Assembly (NCBI GenBank): GCA_963513935.1
Contig: OY740770.1
Span: 94,892,511-94,956,510 of the forward strand
Direction: 5' to 3'
Source of the DNA: Aphrophora alni
Lineage: Eukaryota > Arthropoda > Insecta > Hemiptera > Aphrophoridae
DNA length: 64,000 nt
The position numbers were made by a program, and so were the translations under genes. Below the pieces are notes generated by a model that worked only from the letters and a program-made list of their open reading frames with translations, was not told the DNA's origin and made no database searches. Below are positions 35,171-48,010 of this stretch, one piece after another; within the stretch, counting starts at the first letter, position 1; each line of letters starts with the position of its first letter.

Positions 35171-35604
35171 AAAATCTTTCCCTTCGCATTATGTGATATT
35201 ACTTACTTCGCCTAGGCTCTATGTTCCTAATTTTCCAATGTGTATATATAAAACTTGAAATATAAGAAAAACTTGTACTACCTTTTATTTCAGAATCTTT
35301 CATTAACCAAATAATTTTAATGTTTTTTTTTTAATGTTCGGATATATCACCAACATTCATGGCTTTTTTGTCAGGTGGTCCATGTCAGTAAAATATTATT
35401 CATGTTAGCATATTTATCTTCATCATAAATGAATCGATTATAGTTAAAACGGGGTGTGTTAAAAACACACATTTCCCAGAAATCAAAAACTTTCTAAAGT
35501 ATGTAATTGTTTAAACATTTTAGTGCAGATTTATTAACTTGTTATAATCCCTTGTATTTATTCAATAACAAAAATAATATATACATTTTGATTTCACAAT
35601 TTCG

Positions 35605-35825
35605 CAGGGTGGGGTGCAGACTAGCTGTACCTAAATAAGAGGGTGTTGGCACCCTCACAGTCCCCAGTCAAACATTCACAACACATAGATTATCTTCCAT
35701 ATAAACATACATCCATTTCACCTACATACATTTTCTTATCTTCATCTTTACTTAAGGTTTTATAGCAGGGGGTGCAGACTATCTGCACCTATTGAGAGGG
35801 GTTTAGCGTCCCTCATGGAACCCGA
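35605..35825. repeat. Duplicated pair of stable hairpins
   Basis: Unit 1 (about 35610-35660) has GGTGCAG/CTGTACC and GAGGGTG/CACCCTC stems. Unit 2 (about 35770-35820) has GGTGCAG/CTGCACC and GAGGG/CCCTC stems. The two units share GCAGGG and GGTGCAGACTA but have diverged in between, with stem pairing kept. Confidence 0.7.
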
Positions 35826-37238
35826 GCTATACAGGGGTGGTACAATAAAACATCTCTGAATATACACACACAACATTCATACATATATTACAATTCGTAG
35901 AGGCTGTTACACTTCACGATTCATATGGGATACATAAACACTATACATTCATATATAGGGATTAGCTTTTTTTTGACCGTACAGAGCCGTAGCTCGTCTG
36001 GGAGTGTTTACCAGACCAAAGCATACCAACCTTTGAATCTGGTAAGCTGATGTGAGCTTGCTCTGCCGAAGATGTATGCGCGGTTTCTGTTCAGTAGCCA
36101 ACGACTTCGATCCTTGGTTAGGAAGTGTTTGCGATGGGGTAGGTGTCGATCCTCCCTCTCCAGTTGCGTCCCTGCCTTGTGTCCCTGGTCCTGTGCTCAG
36201 ACACTGACTTGGTCAGTTCACCTTCCCTCTTTGCAACATTTATTTTCTATTGTTCAAATAAAAAACTATACTATTAGTGTTATAATTTAAACTGTTCTAT
36301 TTTAACACTTTACAGTTCTGTCCATAATTCATGATTTGATTGTCTTATTTTTCATCGAACACGTGCAAGCTATTATTTTCACAATATTTATAAAAGTTCA
36401 CATTTTAGATTAAGACGAATGTTACTTTGATCATTCTTATTATGATCTATAGTCTAGAAAACACTCCTTTGAAAACTCAAACCTTTAGACTGAAACTGCA
36501 AGCTAATGCAGAAAAGCACATGGGTACATATCGTTCGTTTGTACAAATAAATTATCAATCTGCAATTATTTAAGAACTGTTTTATACACACCTTCTATTA
36601 ACTACGTTTTCTAACGAAGCAACTCTCAATTGCACTTGTTAAAATCCTACATTTTCACATTTCTATCGACTTCCATTGTTCTTTTTAGGAACGACACAAA
36701 AATCTAACACGACTGCACATCTTGAAAGATGTTTGCCCACCTCGGATATTCCCTTGTAACTGATTCCCGCATGCTTGCCTTTCTTACATCACGCTATCCA
36801 GGGTTTACCTTTCTGGTCCCATGGACACTGTTCAAATCATTTGCCTGACGACAAGCTTTGTCTATTTTCACAACACAATTATTACCTAAATATTTATTAC
36901 AACTTATAACTAACATTTTATACTTCAAATTAATATTTTGGAAATCTATATTAATTTTATTTACCCTTGTTTTAATATTTACTTTCAGTTATTCATTTGA
37001 CTCACGTGGTCTCCCCTCCAATTCAATTACAAATCTCCCGGTTTATTTTCAGCTTTCAAATCTTAATATAACCATTTCTTGGTTGTCCAAGTTAAAATTA
37101 CAATTTTAGGTACCACAAGGAGTCTGTTTATAATACTTGTAGTTTTGCCTTTTAAATCGTGAGGGGATATACCTCGAAGAACAATTAACAAATTCTTTCA
37201 ATTTGTAGCGTTATTAGAAACGCAGCAGATTTCAAGTA
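35826..37238. other. GC-richer repeat-like DNA then AT-rich spacer
   Basis: 35980-36240 is less AT-rich and open on both strands but matches no family I know. It probably belongs to the same unidentified element as the hairpin pairs. 36660-36860 is similar. No gene is supported. Confidence 0.5.
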
Positions 37239-37505
37239 CAGTAGAACCCCTCTAATCCGTCACCTTCGGGACTGGGGGCATGGTCGGAACGCAAAAAAGG
37301 TCGGATTATCCGAAAAAAGTCAATATTTATTACATATTATATAAACAGATTTTTTTAAAGTGAAATAAGTGATATATAAACTTTAAAAGTCTATATAATA
37401 AAGTCTATATATAAACTTTGCAACTACAGTAGAACTTCTGTTAACCGGCCTATATCGTAGTGTACTGGTTGGATGAGAGTTTCCGAAAATAAATTGTAAT
37501 TGAAA

Positions 37506-37653
37506 CACCAAAGCGGCTGCGAGTCAAACGACTTTGTCGATAGCGGTATCCCATTGTCGGCGGCGTAAAAACTCCGCGGCACCAAAGCAGCGGCGAGTCA
37601 AACGACTTTGTCGATAGCGGTATCCCATTGTCGGCGGCATAAAAACACCGCGG
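37506..37653 (+). repeat. 74-bp tandem repeat, two copies
   Basis: CACCAAAGC-GC-GCGAGTCAAACGACTTTGTCG... starts at 37506 and again at 37580, nearly identical through CGCGG. GC-rich relative to its surroundings. Confidence 0.92.
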
Positions 37654-37823
37654 CATTGGCACCCGTCGGTATAGCAGACATACAAAGGCAACATCGTTTG
37701 ATGGGCCGCTTTTTTTCCACGAATCAATTTAGTATACATTATGGACAATATAACATTTCTTTTCAGTTTTCTTCTTGTCTTTGACTGGTTATGATCTATG
37801 TACAGTATATACAGTAAATAAAA

Positions 37824-37960
37824 ATGAGCGAGTTACGAAACCGGGAATACGGAAGCGTGTGTTGGTTTCGTTTCAGACGCGGTTAAATGTGTCAAAAGAC
37901 TTGACAGAGGGGAATCTGTAAAAAAGCTTTGTAGTGTTTAATTTTTCACGAGAGATGACA
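37824..37960 (+). pseudogene. Tigger-like transposase N terminus (CENP-B-type HTH)
   Basis: Start-like ATGAGCGAGTTACG. Across one frameshift the reading gives KRVLVSFQT and AVKCVKRLDRGESVKKLCSV, the first helix-turn-helix of pogo/Tigger transposases. It is truncated at once by deletion. Confidence 0.7.
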
Positions 37961-38155
37961 CAGCACTGATGCGGAAAAGCGATAGCGATTACAAACCGAT
38001 AGCGATAACAAACCGGAAAGATTGGCGCCCGCCAGGCGTGAGACATTCCACAAGTCTGCAAGTCGGCAGAATAATATCAATAGCCAAGAGCTCTAGCACG
38101 GTCGGACTAACCGAGGTGACGGACCATCCGAGGGCGGATTAGAGGGGTTCTACTG

Positions 38156-39519
38156 TAATAAATTATGCCGCCTTTAGATTCAATTGCTAAGCCGTCAGGT
38201 ACTGAAGTCTGGCGACAGATAGTCTAAACATCAATCAGCTGATCTTACAACTCCCCACCCTTACCTTGTTTTCGCTGAATCACTTTTTTCCTTGCAGTTG
38301 CCATCGGCAGAAATGGATGCAATTAGTGCCGTATTGTAAAATTAGTTAGTTAAGCCATAAGGCTACTTTTAAATGCCAGTTTAGTTTTAGTGTTAGTTTA
38401 GAGTTACGAAAGAAGTTTCGTGAGGTAAAATGCAAAGATTTATCAGATTCATGGCCAGTAAGCACAAAAAACCAAGCTATGAACAAGCAGGAAATCATAA
38501 CACCTGGTGGATCAGATGTTAAAGCACATCACAGTATGGGGGAGCAGCATCATGATAAAGATGAGTCTTTCTTTACTTTCTTATATTGTAGCATATAATC
38601 TTTATATTTTAATTGGAATGCTCCTACTCTTTCAACTTTTGTACTACTTTACAAAGGCTAGAAGTGAGGTTTTGAATCTTACATTTGGAACCAATGGCAT
38701 AAACACTTTTAGTTAAGAGGAGGTATGTGTCGGATCATAGGTACATTGTTATTGAACTCTTAGTAGAAAACAGATATTTAATACTTTTCATAATCCTCCT
38801 AGGAACACTAGGTGGGGAGCATAATATGAGGATATAGTCTCAAAATTAACTTTTTTGAGAGATCAATTGGTTAATACATTAAAATTGGCAAACAGGTTGA
38901 TGGTTGTTGTAGATTATTTTTATGAAAATGGTTCTCTTACAAGGAGGGTAACAGAAGGGGGGGGGGAGGTGCATGTTAAATAGTGGATTCAATCACTCTC
39001 CGATCAAAGAAGACAAGATAGGTAGCCAAATGTTACGATAGATTGAAGGTTTATAAGCCGACCCTAACTAAGTACAGCCCAACTTTGAAAGGACAAGGTG
39101 TGAGTCTTGGAGGAAGTTTGTTAGGAGGTAGATCAGTAGATCACATTTCTCAAGATTCTTGCCTCTGATCCCCTAAATTCAATGGGGATTCATCCTGGGC
39201 AAATGGGAAGTATACAGAGACTGGATTGAAAATTTACTCAGGGTACACTTTCGTGACTCTGTAGATGAGGGGAGCGAGCTCAAGTAGATATTCAATTCGA
39301 GAGGATTGGCATATCATAAACCAGCCAGATTGATAAAATCAGATGTGCTATTAATTCGTTCAAATCAGGTGTGCAACACATTCAAATTGCTGGGTCCAGG
39401 TGGAATTTTTTTGGTCTTGCTGTAAATTAGGGTACTAATTAGGTACCAACTAGATACTCGTTTTTGAAACACTTTAGTCAACTGACTTAAAGGGATGAGG
39501 ATCATGTTTTATGTTACTG
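38156..39519. other. Spacer, perhaps upstream part of a retrotransposon relic
   Basis: Includes a G run at about 38957. Some of 39000-39500 may be decayed retrotransposon sequence preceding the RNase H relic, but no motif is firm. Confidence 0.4.
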
Positions 39520-40275
39520 AGCGGATCTGGCGTGGTACAGTGATGGCTTCAACACAAAGGAAGGCAATAGTGCTGGGGTGTATAGGCTGATACCGCGGGG
39601 TTGAAGTATTTGATTCCTGAGGACAGTATGTCACCGTTTTCAGGCAGAGGTAATGGCCATCAATGATTATGTTCAGAAGAATCTGAAGAAGGTAGATAAG
39701 GAAATATGAATTCATATCTACAATGATAGTTAGGGAGCAATCAAAGCACTAGGAGACATTATTTATTTGGGAATGCTGGGAAACCGGGTAACTTTGTACT
39801 GGGTACCGGGACACAAGGGTATTGAGGAAAACAAAGATCCTGATATATTGTCGAAACAAAAATCTGCATCTGAGTTTGCAGGACCCGAGTCGGTAATAGG
39901 TATATCTGTGTATCTGGTCAGGTTAAGTGGGTTCTGAGAAAACACCAGTAAAATGGTATAGTCTTGGGGGTATTCTCATAGTAAATTACTATCGAGAGAA
40001 ATTCCTTTAGGTGGACTTGGAGGGACAGTACTAACCTTGGGCAGAGGCAACTCAGAGCAAATCACTGGACACTGTGGTCTGAGGGTGCATTTGCGTAAGA
40101 TAGGATACCATAAGGAAACAGTGTGTAGGCTGTGGTTAGGTGAGGAAACAGCAGGCCACATAATCTATGATTTTGAAGCTGCTCTTGCTAGATAGAGGCA
40201 CAGGTTGTTTGGCTTTCAAATTAGTGGTGAACTATCTTTGGATGAACTAGAGTGGACTACTAAAATTCATAGAAT
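39520..40275 (+). mobile_element. Non-LTR retrotransposon relic: RNase H and C-terminal domain
   Basis: Plus-strand reading with stops: WYSDGFNTKEGNSAGVYR (RNase H motif with D), FQAEVMAIN (E), IYNDS (D), VTLYWVPGHKGIEENKDPD (H/D), then LLSREIPLGGL, ITGHCGLRVHL, CRLWLGEETAGHII. This is the RNase H-like domain plus C-terminal region of insect non-LTR elements. Multiple stops; inactive. Confidence 0.85.
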
Positions 40276-40484
40276 TTAAATCTACTGAACTAGAATTAAA
40301 AGACTTTTAGTTGTATAATAGGTCAATTGTCACTGTGCCCGTGGCCATTTAACCACTCCTTTCAATATAATATAATTATATAATAAAATACAGAGGTTCA
40401 TCTCTAAAAAAACTTATTGAAATTATACAAGTGGTGGACTGAATGTAAGATGTCAAATGATTAGAAAAACTGCTAAGGTTATTT

Positions 40485-42140
40485 CATTATTTAAGGTCAG
40501 GGAGTAAGACAAGGTTGGAGTACAATACCAAAACGGTTTCATACCTATATAGACAATCTTATAAAGGAATGAAAACAACAGAGAGTATTTTCAGATATAC
40601 AAATCGATGATAAACCCATGAATAAAGAACCTTTTGCAGATGATCAGATATAAAAAATAGTGAAGTTAAACTACAAATGTCAACTCAGGATACAAGTAAG
40701 AAAACTCACACAAAATCACAAAAGTTATGAAATATTTCGTAAACACTGTTCACTTTCTCAATCAGTAGAGTGTAAAAAGAAGCTTAATTCAGGGTTCTTT
40801 TAATACTCTACTGATTGAGAAAGTAAACATTGTTTATGAAATATTTCAGAACTTTAGTGGTTTTGTGTGTTTTCTTACTTTTATATTATTAGGCAATACC
40901 AAGGACCACTTTCCAAGGTAAGCCTATGTCTCCTGTCCACACAAAATCTAATCTATAGGCTATGTGTCCTACTAAACTCTAACCTAAAATGTCTACTCAC
41001 AAATTACATTTATTAACTTTTACTTAAAACTTGGAAATATTGCGATCAAAGATTAAGATTATGGCATACTCTAGAAATTATTCTCCAAATCTAAAATTGT
41101 CGTCAAGGGAATTAGTTTAGAACAGGTTTCATATTTTCAGTATTTGGGGTATAAATTATTTACGAAACGAACCATGACATTGTTAACAAAATAAATAAAT
41201 ATCAGTAGGTTTCTGGAATGATCAAGAAGGCCTTCAAAGCTAATACATGCAAAGAAAGCAGCTCAAATTGTATAAAATTATAGGCGATTTGAAAGCTTCT
41301 GAAATGAGGTTTCTTAGGTCATATTCGGCTGTACAAGGAGGAACCGAATACGAAATAATGATATTCTAGAAGAATTGGAGATTCTTCCTATAACAAAAAA
41401 AGTGTCTCTGTATAAAGATAAATGGAAGGATCAGTAATAGGAATGGAAGGCTTTCAAAGCAGATGATGACTGAGGGATAAGAGAAGTTAGTATCAGAATA
41501 ACAATCAAAAGTAAAATACTATAAGGAAAACAAAGTTTTTATGGTTTGAGGTTTTTTGTTTTCCTTATTGTGAATATTGCCACACAGTGCTTCCTTGGAC
41601 ATTTGATTTACAATAAATTCTCCCAATAAGATAGATTTTTACAAAAGACAGTTGAGCGTGTTATTGCTTCGAGTCCAATGTGTTATAGGGTACTATATGA
41701 AACTTGCAAAGATATCCACTAAGTCTCTCATAACTTATGTAAAATTATTTAATTTTTACTGAAAAATAGCTACAACACTAATAATAACTTCAAACATATA
41801 AAAAAGAGTTTCAATTCAATTCAAGTTTAAAAAAACATAGAGTATGATAAAAATAATGGTCGCTAAGAAGGCTGCAAATATTCAGTTCATAGTTCAGTAA
41901 CTGCTATTGAGAAGCAGGGACGTGGAGGAATCAGCTTTACCCACCCAAGTATGAAGATTTATATTTAATTCCAAATCTCAAGCAGTGCAGTCACTTCTTT
42001 AAAAGCTGGTAAATGGTCAAGGAGGAGGGGTATCGTCAGTAGAGATTAATACAAATCCTTCACTCTAGGAATTAGCACTGAGATACTGGGAAATTTGTCC
42101 TTTAGTGCTGGAAGCCCAGTAGCAAAAAGAAGAAGAAAGG
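40485..42140 (+). mobile_element. Second non-LTR retrotransposon relic: reverse transcriptase
   Basis: It begins with GQGVRQGWSTIPKRF-HTYI (RT block GVRQGCPLSP) and FADDQI (the catalytic YADD-type box is changed to FADDQ). After an interruption it continues with SKIKIMAYSRNYSPNLK, a QVSYFQYLG-like segment, and LKASEMRFLRSYSAVQGG. It ends near 42120-42140 with a GTATGAAGATTTATA-containing 3' region and an AAAAAGAAGAAGAAAGG tail. Interrupted by a fold-back element (40694-40880) and other DNA; many stops. Confidence 0.85.
40694..40880. mobile_element. Fold-back MITE, ~77-bp arms and ~33-bp loop
   Basis: 40694-40771 (AAGTAAGAAAACTCACACAA ... AATCAGTAGAGT) pairs with 40805-40880 (ACTCTACTGATTGAGAAAGT ... 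TTTTCTTACTT) with few mismatches. It lies inside the RT relic, so it inserted after or during that element's decay. Confidence 0.9.
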
Positions 42141-42265
42141 AATATTTTAAAATATCTATTTGTACAATATAATTATTCACCAAATTTTTAATTTCTTAAC
42201 CTAACTTATAACAAAACTAAAATATTTACAAAATCTGGTTTAAAAATTACACATTCAAATAATTA

Positions 42266-42966
<701 letters not shown>

Positions 42967-43119
42967 TTAATCTTCAAATCTTGGCAACACTGGCAATATT
43001 AAATTTCCAAATGATGAGTCTTGAGATATAAAAAATCCAAAAGACTGAGCATTAGCTTGTGCTAAAGCAGCAGCTTGAGCTGAAGACATCTTTTGAGCGT
43101 CAGGAGCAATATTGGCAGG
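42967..43119 (-). CDS. INIP: INIP terminal exon
   Basis: Acceptor TATGTTTCAG. 50 codons from PANIAPDAQKMSSAQAAALA to LPVLPRFED, then TAA (42969-42967). It holds the diagnostic C-terminal SOSS-C motif. Confidence 0.96.
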   Translation of the reverse strand, partial: PANIAPDAQKMSSAQAAALAQANAQSFGFFISQDSSFGNLILPVLPRFED

Positions 43120-46100
43120 CTGAAACATAAAATTTGGAAAATTATATCTTACACTGTATGAATAAAGAAAACATTTTAGATATTTTGGTGGCTTTGTGAA
43201 TTTGTTCTATCACCCCCTTCCCCTCCAGTTACCCATTATTTTCATTAGTTAACCTTAACTAGACTATTATATTGGACAAGAATTATACAAAAATCATGAG
43301 TCTAGATCGTAACGAAGAATAATATGTCCTAGAAATGTCATTAAATATCATATATTTGAATTGTAAGAAATAGTAATAGTTTTAAATTGTTAAAGCATCA
43401 CAACTGGTATACAATTTGTAGCATTCAAGCTGTTAAAGGATAAATTGTTGTCTCTATATTGACGGTTTAAGGACCTATTGATATCACGAATTAAGTACTA
43501 TTGATAAAGATATGTAACATAAAGATTTATAGAAAAATATACTATAATTGATCTCTAGAAATATTAGTTTTATATTTTCAGAAAACTTTCTAGTGTTTCA
43601 AATGTGATGGTTACACTTGATATTCTAAAGATATTTTAATCTTCGAAAAAAATACTAAAGCAGTCTTCATCTCCAGAAAATCATTATAATTATTTTACTT
43701 TAACCACTCCTTATTCCCATCAATTGAATACAAATAATTTTAACAAATGTATATAAAATTCTTTTAGAAGAAAAAATTATGATTTTTTACACTTATTATT
43801 CATAATACATTGTTCAAATTTGAAGTAATGTGTTCGCTCTTTATTCCAAATTTATTAGTAATTGATGTGACAAAAGAAAATGATTTTAATGCCCCTTACT
43901 TTACAGTAAAAATTGTTTTTATTTTTTGTACACATTTTGTAAGAACCTTATAGAAATATCTGAAATCAAAGTAGGCCTAGTAAGTTATTCTCTTTTGATT
44001 CAAAGAATGTTATTCCAGAATGTTATGAGAATGAAAAATGATTTTAAAACCAGGATATGGTACTTTTCTTTGAATTATTGCATTAAAAAAAAGAAGTTTT
44101 TATCTATCTTTTAGAAAATTTTAAAAATAAATAATTTGAAACATAGAGTAATATTTTACAATTTGAAATTTATTTCTTCAGTTTACCAAATATTGTAGCA
44201 AATTATAAATTATATTATTTTTGTTTAAATCATCCTTAAATTTTTGTGAAGTATTTCTAATAGGAGCTACCCTCCATTTTTAATAAATATTAACAATTAA
44301 GATTAGATAATAATTTTGGGAATCATTCTGTTAGGCAAAATCAAATCATAAAATTAAAACAAAAATCACCAGGTTAGTAGGTGAAATAACTGGCATAGAA
44401 GGGGAGACTGGAGTTGAGCTCAGAGAAGAAACTGCACCCTGTTTTATAAGCATCTGCTTTTTCAATTGAAGCTCTTCTAAAATCTTCCGATTCGCCAATT
44501 CTGTAAAGTATAATTGAATATTATTGTTTAAAGAATTGAATATACAAAAACAAGTTCTTTATGGTAATAAATTTGTGAACATCAGAATGAAAGCAAAGTT
44601 TAATATAAAGTATACATCCATAAATCAACCAAGGAAATAACATTGCAAATAAAATATATACTGTAGTTTCGCCTGTGTTGTAAGTATGGAGAATTGCCCT
44701 GTAGTATTCTGAGGGTAAGGGTTGGGATTTAAGAAGTTATTAAGTTGCTATTTAAATCTGACAGGCAGAGTTAATAGTGTGGAAGACTCATTGACAAAAC
44801 AACATTGAATACGACTCGTCAAGTTTATTGTTAATGCAAGTAAAGTGTTTATTTGTTTATAATTGTAGTAATTTGGTTCTGGTGTGTGGTACGCAGTAAC
44901 TCCATTTTAGGTTTTTAAAGTGAAATATGTCTTTGCAGAAAAGAAAAATAATGGATGAAGATAAAATTTATAATGACCCTTAAGAATCAGACTATTTAAT
45001 AACAAACAGCAATAAAGAACTTCAGTGCATTGTTTGTACGCAGGTAATATGAGTTCCTAAAGAATATAATATGAAATGAGATTACACTACGTTATATGAG
45101 AAAAATGATTCAGCAGTATACAGGTGAGCCTAGAAATGCTATCATTACGGAATTTATGAAAAACTAAAACAAACACATTTTTTCAAAAAATCTGACACTG
45201 ATAACAAATGTAGTAATTCCCACTTCTTACGAAGTAGGCTGGAAATTGTCAAAGCGAAAAAACCTTTTAATGCTCATTAGGAATTGTGCAATCAAAATGG
45301 CAAAACAATTCAATGGGGAAAAAATTGCCAAAAAATTCTTAATAGTCTCAGTATTACATCAAATGATTGCAAAAAGTGTAGATAACATTAATCAATATGT
45401 ATCCAAAAAATTGCATGACCCAATTGAAAAAAACACTTTGCCTGGACAAAAGCAATGACCTATTCGATATCAGTCAACTTGTAATTTTTGTTCGAACTAT
45501 TCCGAGAGGACTTCAGTTTAGCAGAAGAGATGCTTGATCTTATTCCTCCTTAGGGTTCAACCAAAGGCACAGATATTTTTGAAGCTGTAAGATGGTATCA
45601 CGTTATGGGGGATTTGATAAATTTTCCTTTATTGTGTCACTGATGGAGCTCGAGCTATAATAGGAACTGAAATTGGATTTGCAGGACTCTTAAAACAAAA
45701 CAATGTCAAAAGTTACACTGCATTGTTCACCAAGAGGCCCTATGTGGAAAGTACAAGTCAAATGAATGTTATGAAAGTGGTTGTTAAAATAACTAATATT
45801 ATAAGAGGGGACAATCGTGCTTTGACTCACAAGAGGTTTCGTGATTTTTTTTTACCAAAGTAGATGCTACACATGGGGACTTGTTACTTCACGCCGATAT
45901 TTGTTGGTTAAGCGCCGGAAACTGTTTGGAACATTTCTTCGCTTTACACAAGGAGATTCACCTTTTCCTTAAAAGTGAAATGAAGTCCAACACTACGGAA
46001 CTGTAAAATCAAATCGTAGATGCAAAATTTCTATTAGACCTTGCATTTTTATCAGACCTGACTTCCCACCGTATCACTGATGAAGTTACATATGGAGTAG

Positions 46101-47966
46101 TTTATGATGCAGCCCTCGCAACCATAATTTGAGACTTACCAAACTAATTACAAATCCGTTTACAGCATCAAATTAAATTATACCAAGATTTTACCCAACT
46201 AATAGAAAATGATTATATCTATTAATACATCAGCTGATTGGAAAAATTCAACAATGCATTAAACTACAGCTAATATTAAATTTGCCAAACTAATTGTAAA
46301 TATGTTTATGGTTTATTACATCAGTTGACTAAAAATCTAGGTAGTAGGTAGCCTACAAATTACAATAGTTTTTTAACTTAATTTTTTTAAACTGTCATGG
46401 TTTTAAATTGAATAATTTCACCCATATTTTGAAACTAAATATATATCCTAACCTGTTCATGGAGTTTTTGGAAAACAAATAGGCGGGTGTGATTTGTTAT
46501 TGGAAGAACCACTAAAAACAGGTTAGGTTAGCTTTATTATATCACTTGTATAATAATACTAAAACTGTAGGACAAAAATCGGAACAATACTGTATACGTA
46601 ATAGACAAAAGAGGGAAAAAAAATCATTGTGGATGCCCAATACGATTTTTATTTACTGTTCCAATTTATTTCATAAAAATTATTATGTATAAATAACAGG
46701 TCATATATCATGCAGAGCCATTTATTTTTTCTTATTTTAGAAAGTTGACCTTGAGACAAAATTGTCCTGAACAGTATGTAGTTTATCAACATCATATAGT
46801 AAATATCTATTGTACATTAACATCGGATTTTATTATTAAAAAATATGAAATCATTAACTAGCCTATTTATCTAGTATTAAAACAATCAGTTTATATTTTT
46901 TGACGGCAAAGTATGGGGAAGACCTGGGAATGTCTCGCCTCCGATGGACCAATATCAAGACGACTGGAGAGATACACTGCCGTTGCTCTCTTTAGAACAA
47001 CAACTGGGCACGATTATCTTTAGGCCCATCTGCACAGAATCGGCCTGGCCCCAAATGACTGCTGTCCTCTCTGCCAGTCCTCCCGGATGGACGCCCTTCA
47101 TCTTATGACATGCACCAACCTCACGAACATGCCTGATGACATCGCAACACGCTACTGGGTAGCTCATCGTCTAATGGCCGAACTGCCAAGGACGGATGGC
47201 GTTGGAGAAAGTAAGTATATTTTTTAACGGAAGACACTTTTCAAGTCACAAAATACATTATTTTAGTAGAAAAAAATATATATATATAAGTACAAATTCC
47301 AGCTTAGATTACGTCTGCAATTGTTAACTATTTACCTTGTAGTCAAACAATCATTTCATATTTTTTGTCTGAAGACACTTTCCAAGTCACAAAATATATT
47401 AATTTAGTGGAAAATAAGAAATATAAAAGTACAAAATTCACCTTAGGTTACGACTACTTGCGATAATATTGATAACTATGTTCATCAAGTTAGTGTATGT
47501 TGTGGTCGCTTGTTTCATTAGGTTTGGCTAGGTTACTAATATATTAGCCTATATATTTCCATGAGAAATAGGTTTGGGCAGATGACTATATACCTAGCCA
47601 GACCTAATAAAACAAATATGTTTTAGCATGACAAATATATATTTTAATAATAAACATCGAAAGATTACACATCCACTAACTTGACTAATGTAGGCTTTCG
47701 TTTAAGGGGTTAACAACAGCTATATTCCCTTGTTTTCTATGTATTATTTAACAAAGAAATGCATTTTGGGACTTGAACCTTTTCTTCTGACAAATAATAT
47801 CATCTGATCCTTTGATTACAAGGATGATAACTTTACGTTTTCATAATTTTTTTTATAGAATATCCCGAGGACGAGGTACAACCGATAATTACCAACAGTA
47901 AATTAAAAAAGGGAAAGTATTTATTTTAAAGTTCAGTATGTAAAATAGGTACTAGGTGTAAATAAT

Positions 47967-48010
<44 letters not shown>

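Larger units (their letters stand above)
37239..38155 (+). mobile_element. Non-autonomous Tigger/pogo-like element, 917 bp, TA target duplication
   Basis: The ends CAGTAGAACCCCTCTAATCC and its complement (GGATTAGAGGGGTTCTACTG type) are flanked by TA at 37237-37238 and 38156-38157. Internal sequence near each end (CCGTCACCT-CGG) also pairs. It contains a degraded transposase N terminus (37824-37960), a 74-bp tandem pair, and an internal second Tigger-like end at 37427. Confidence 0.92.
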
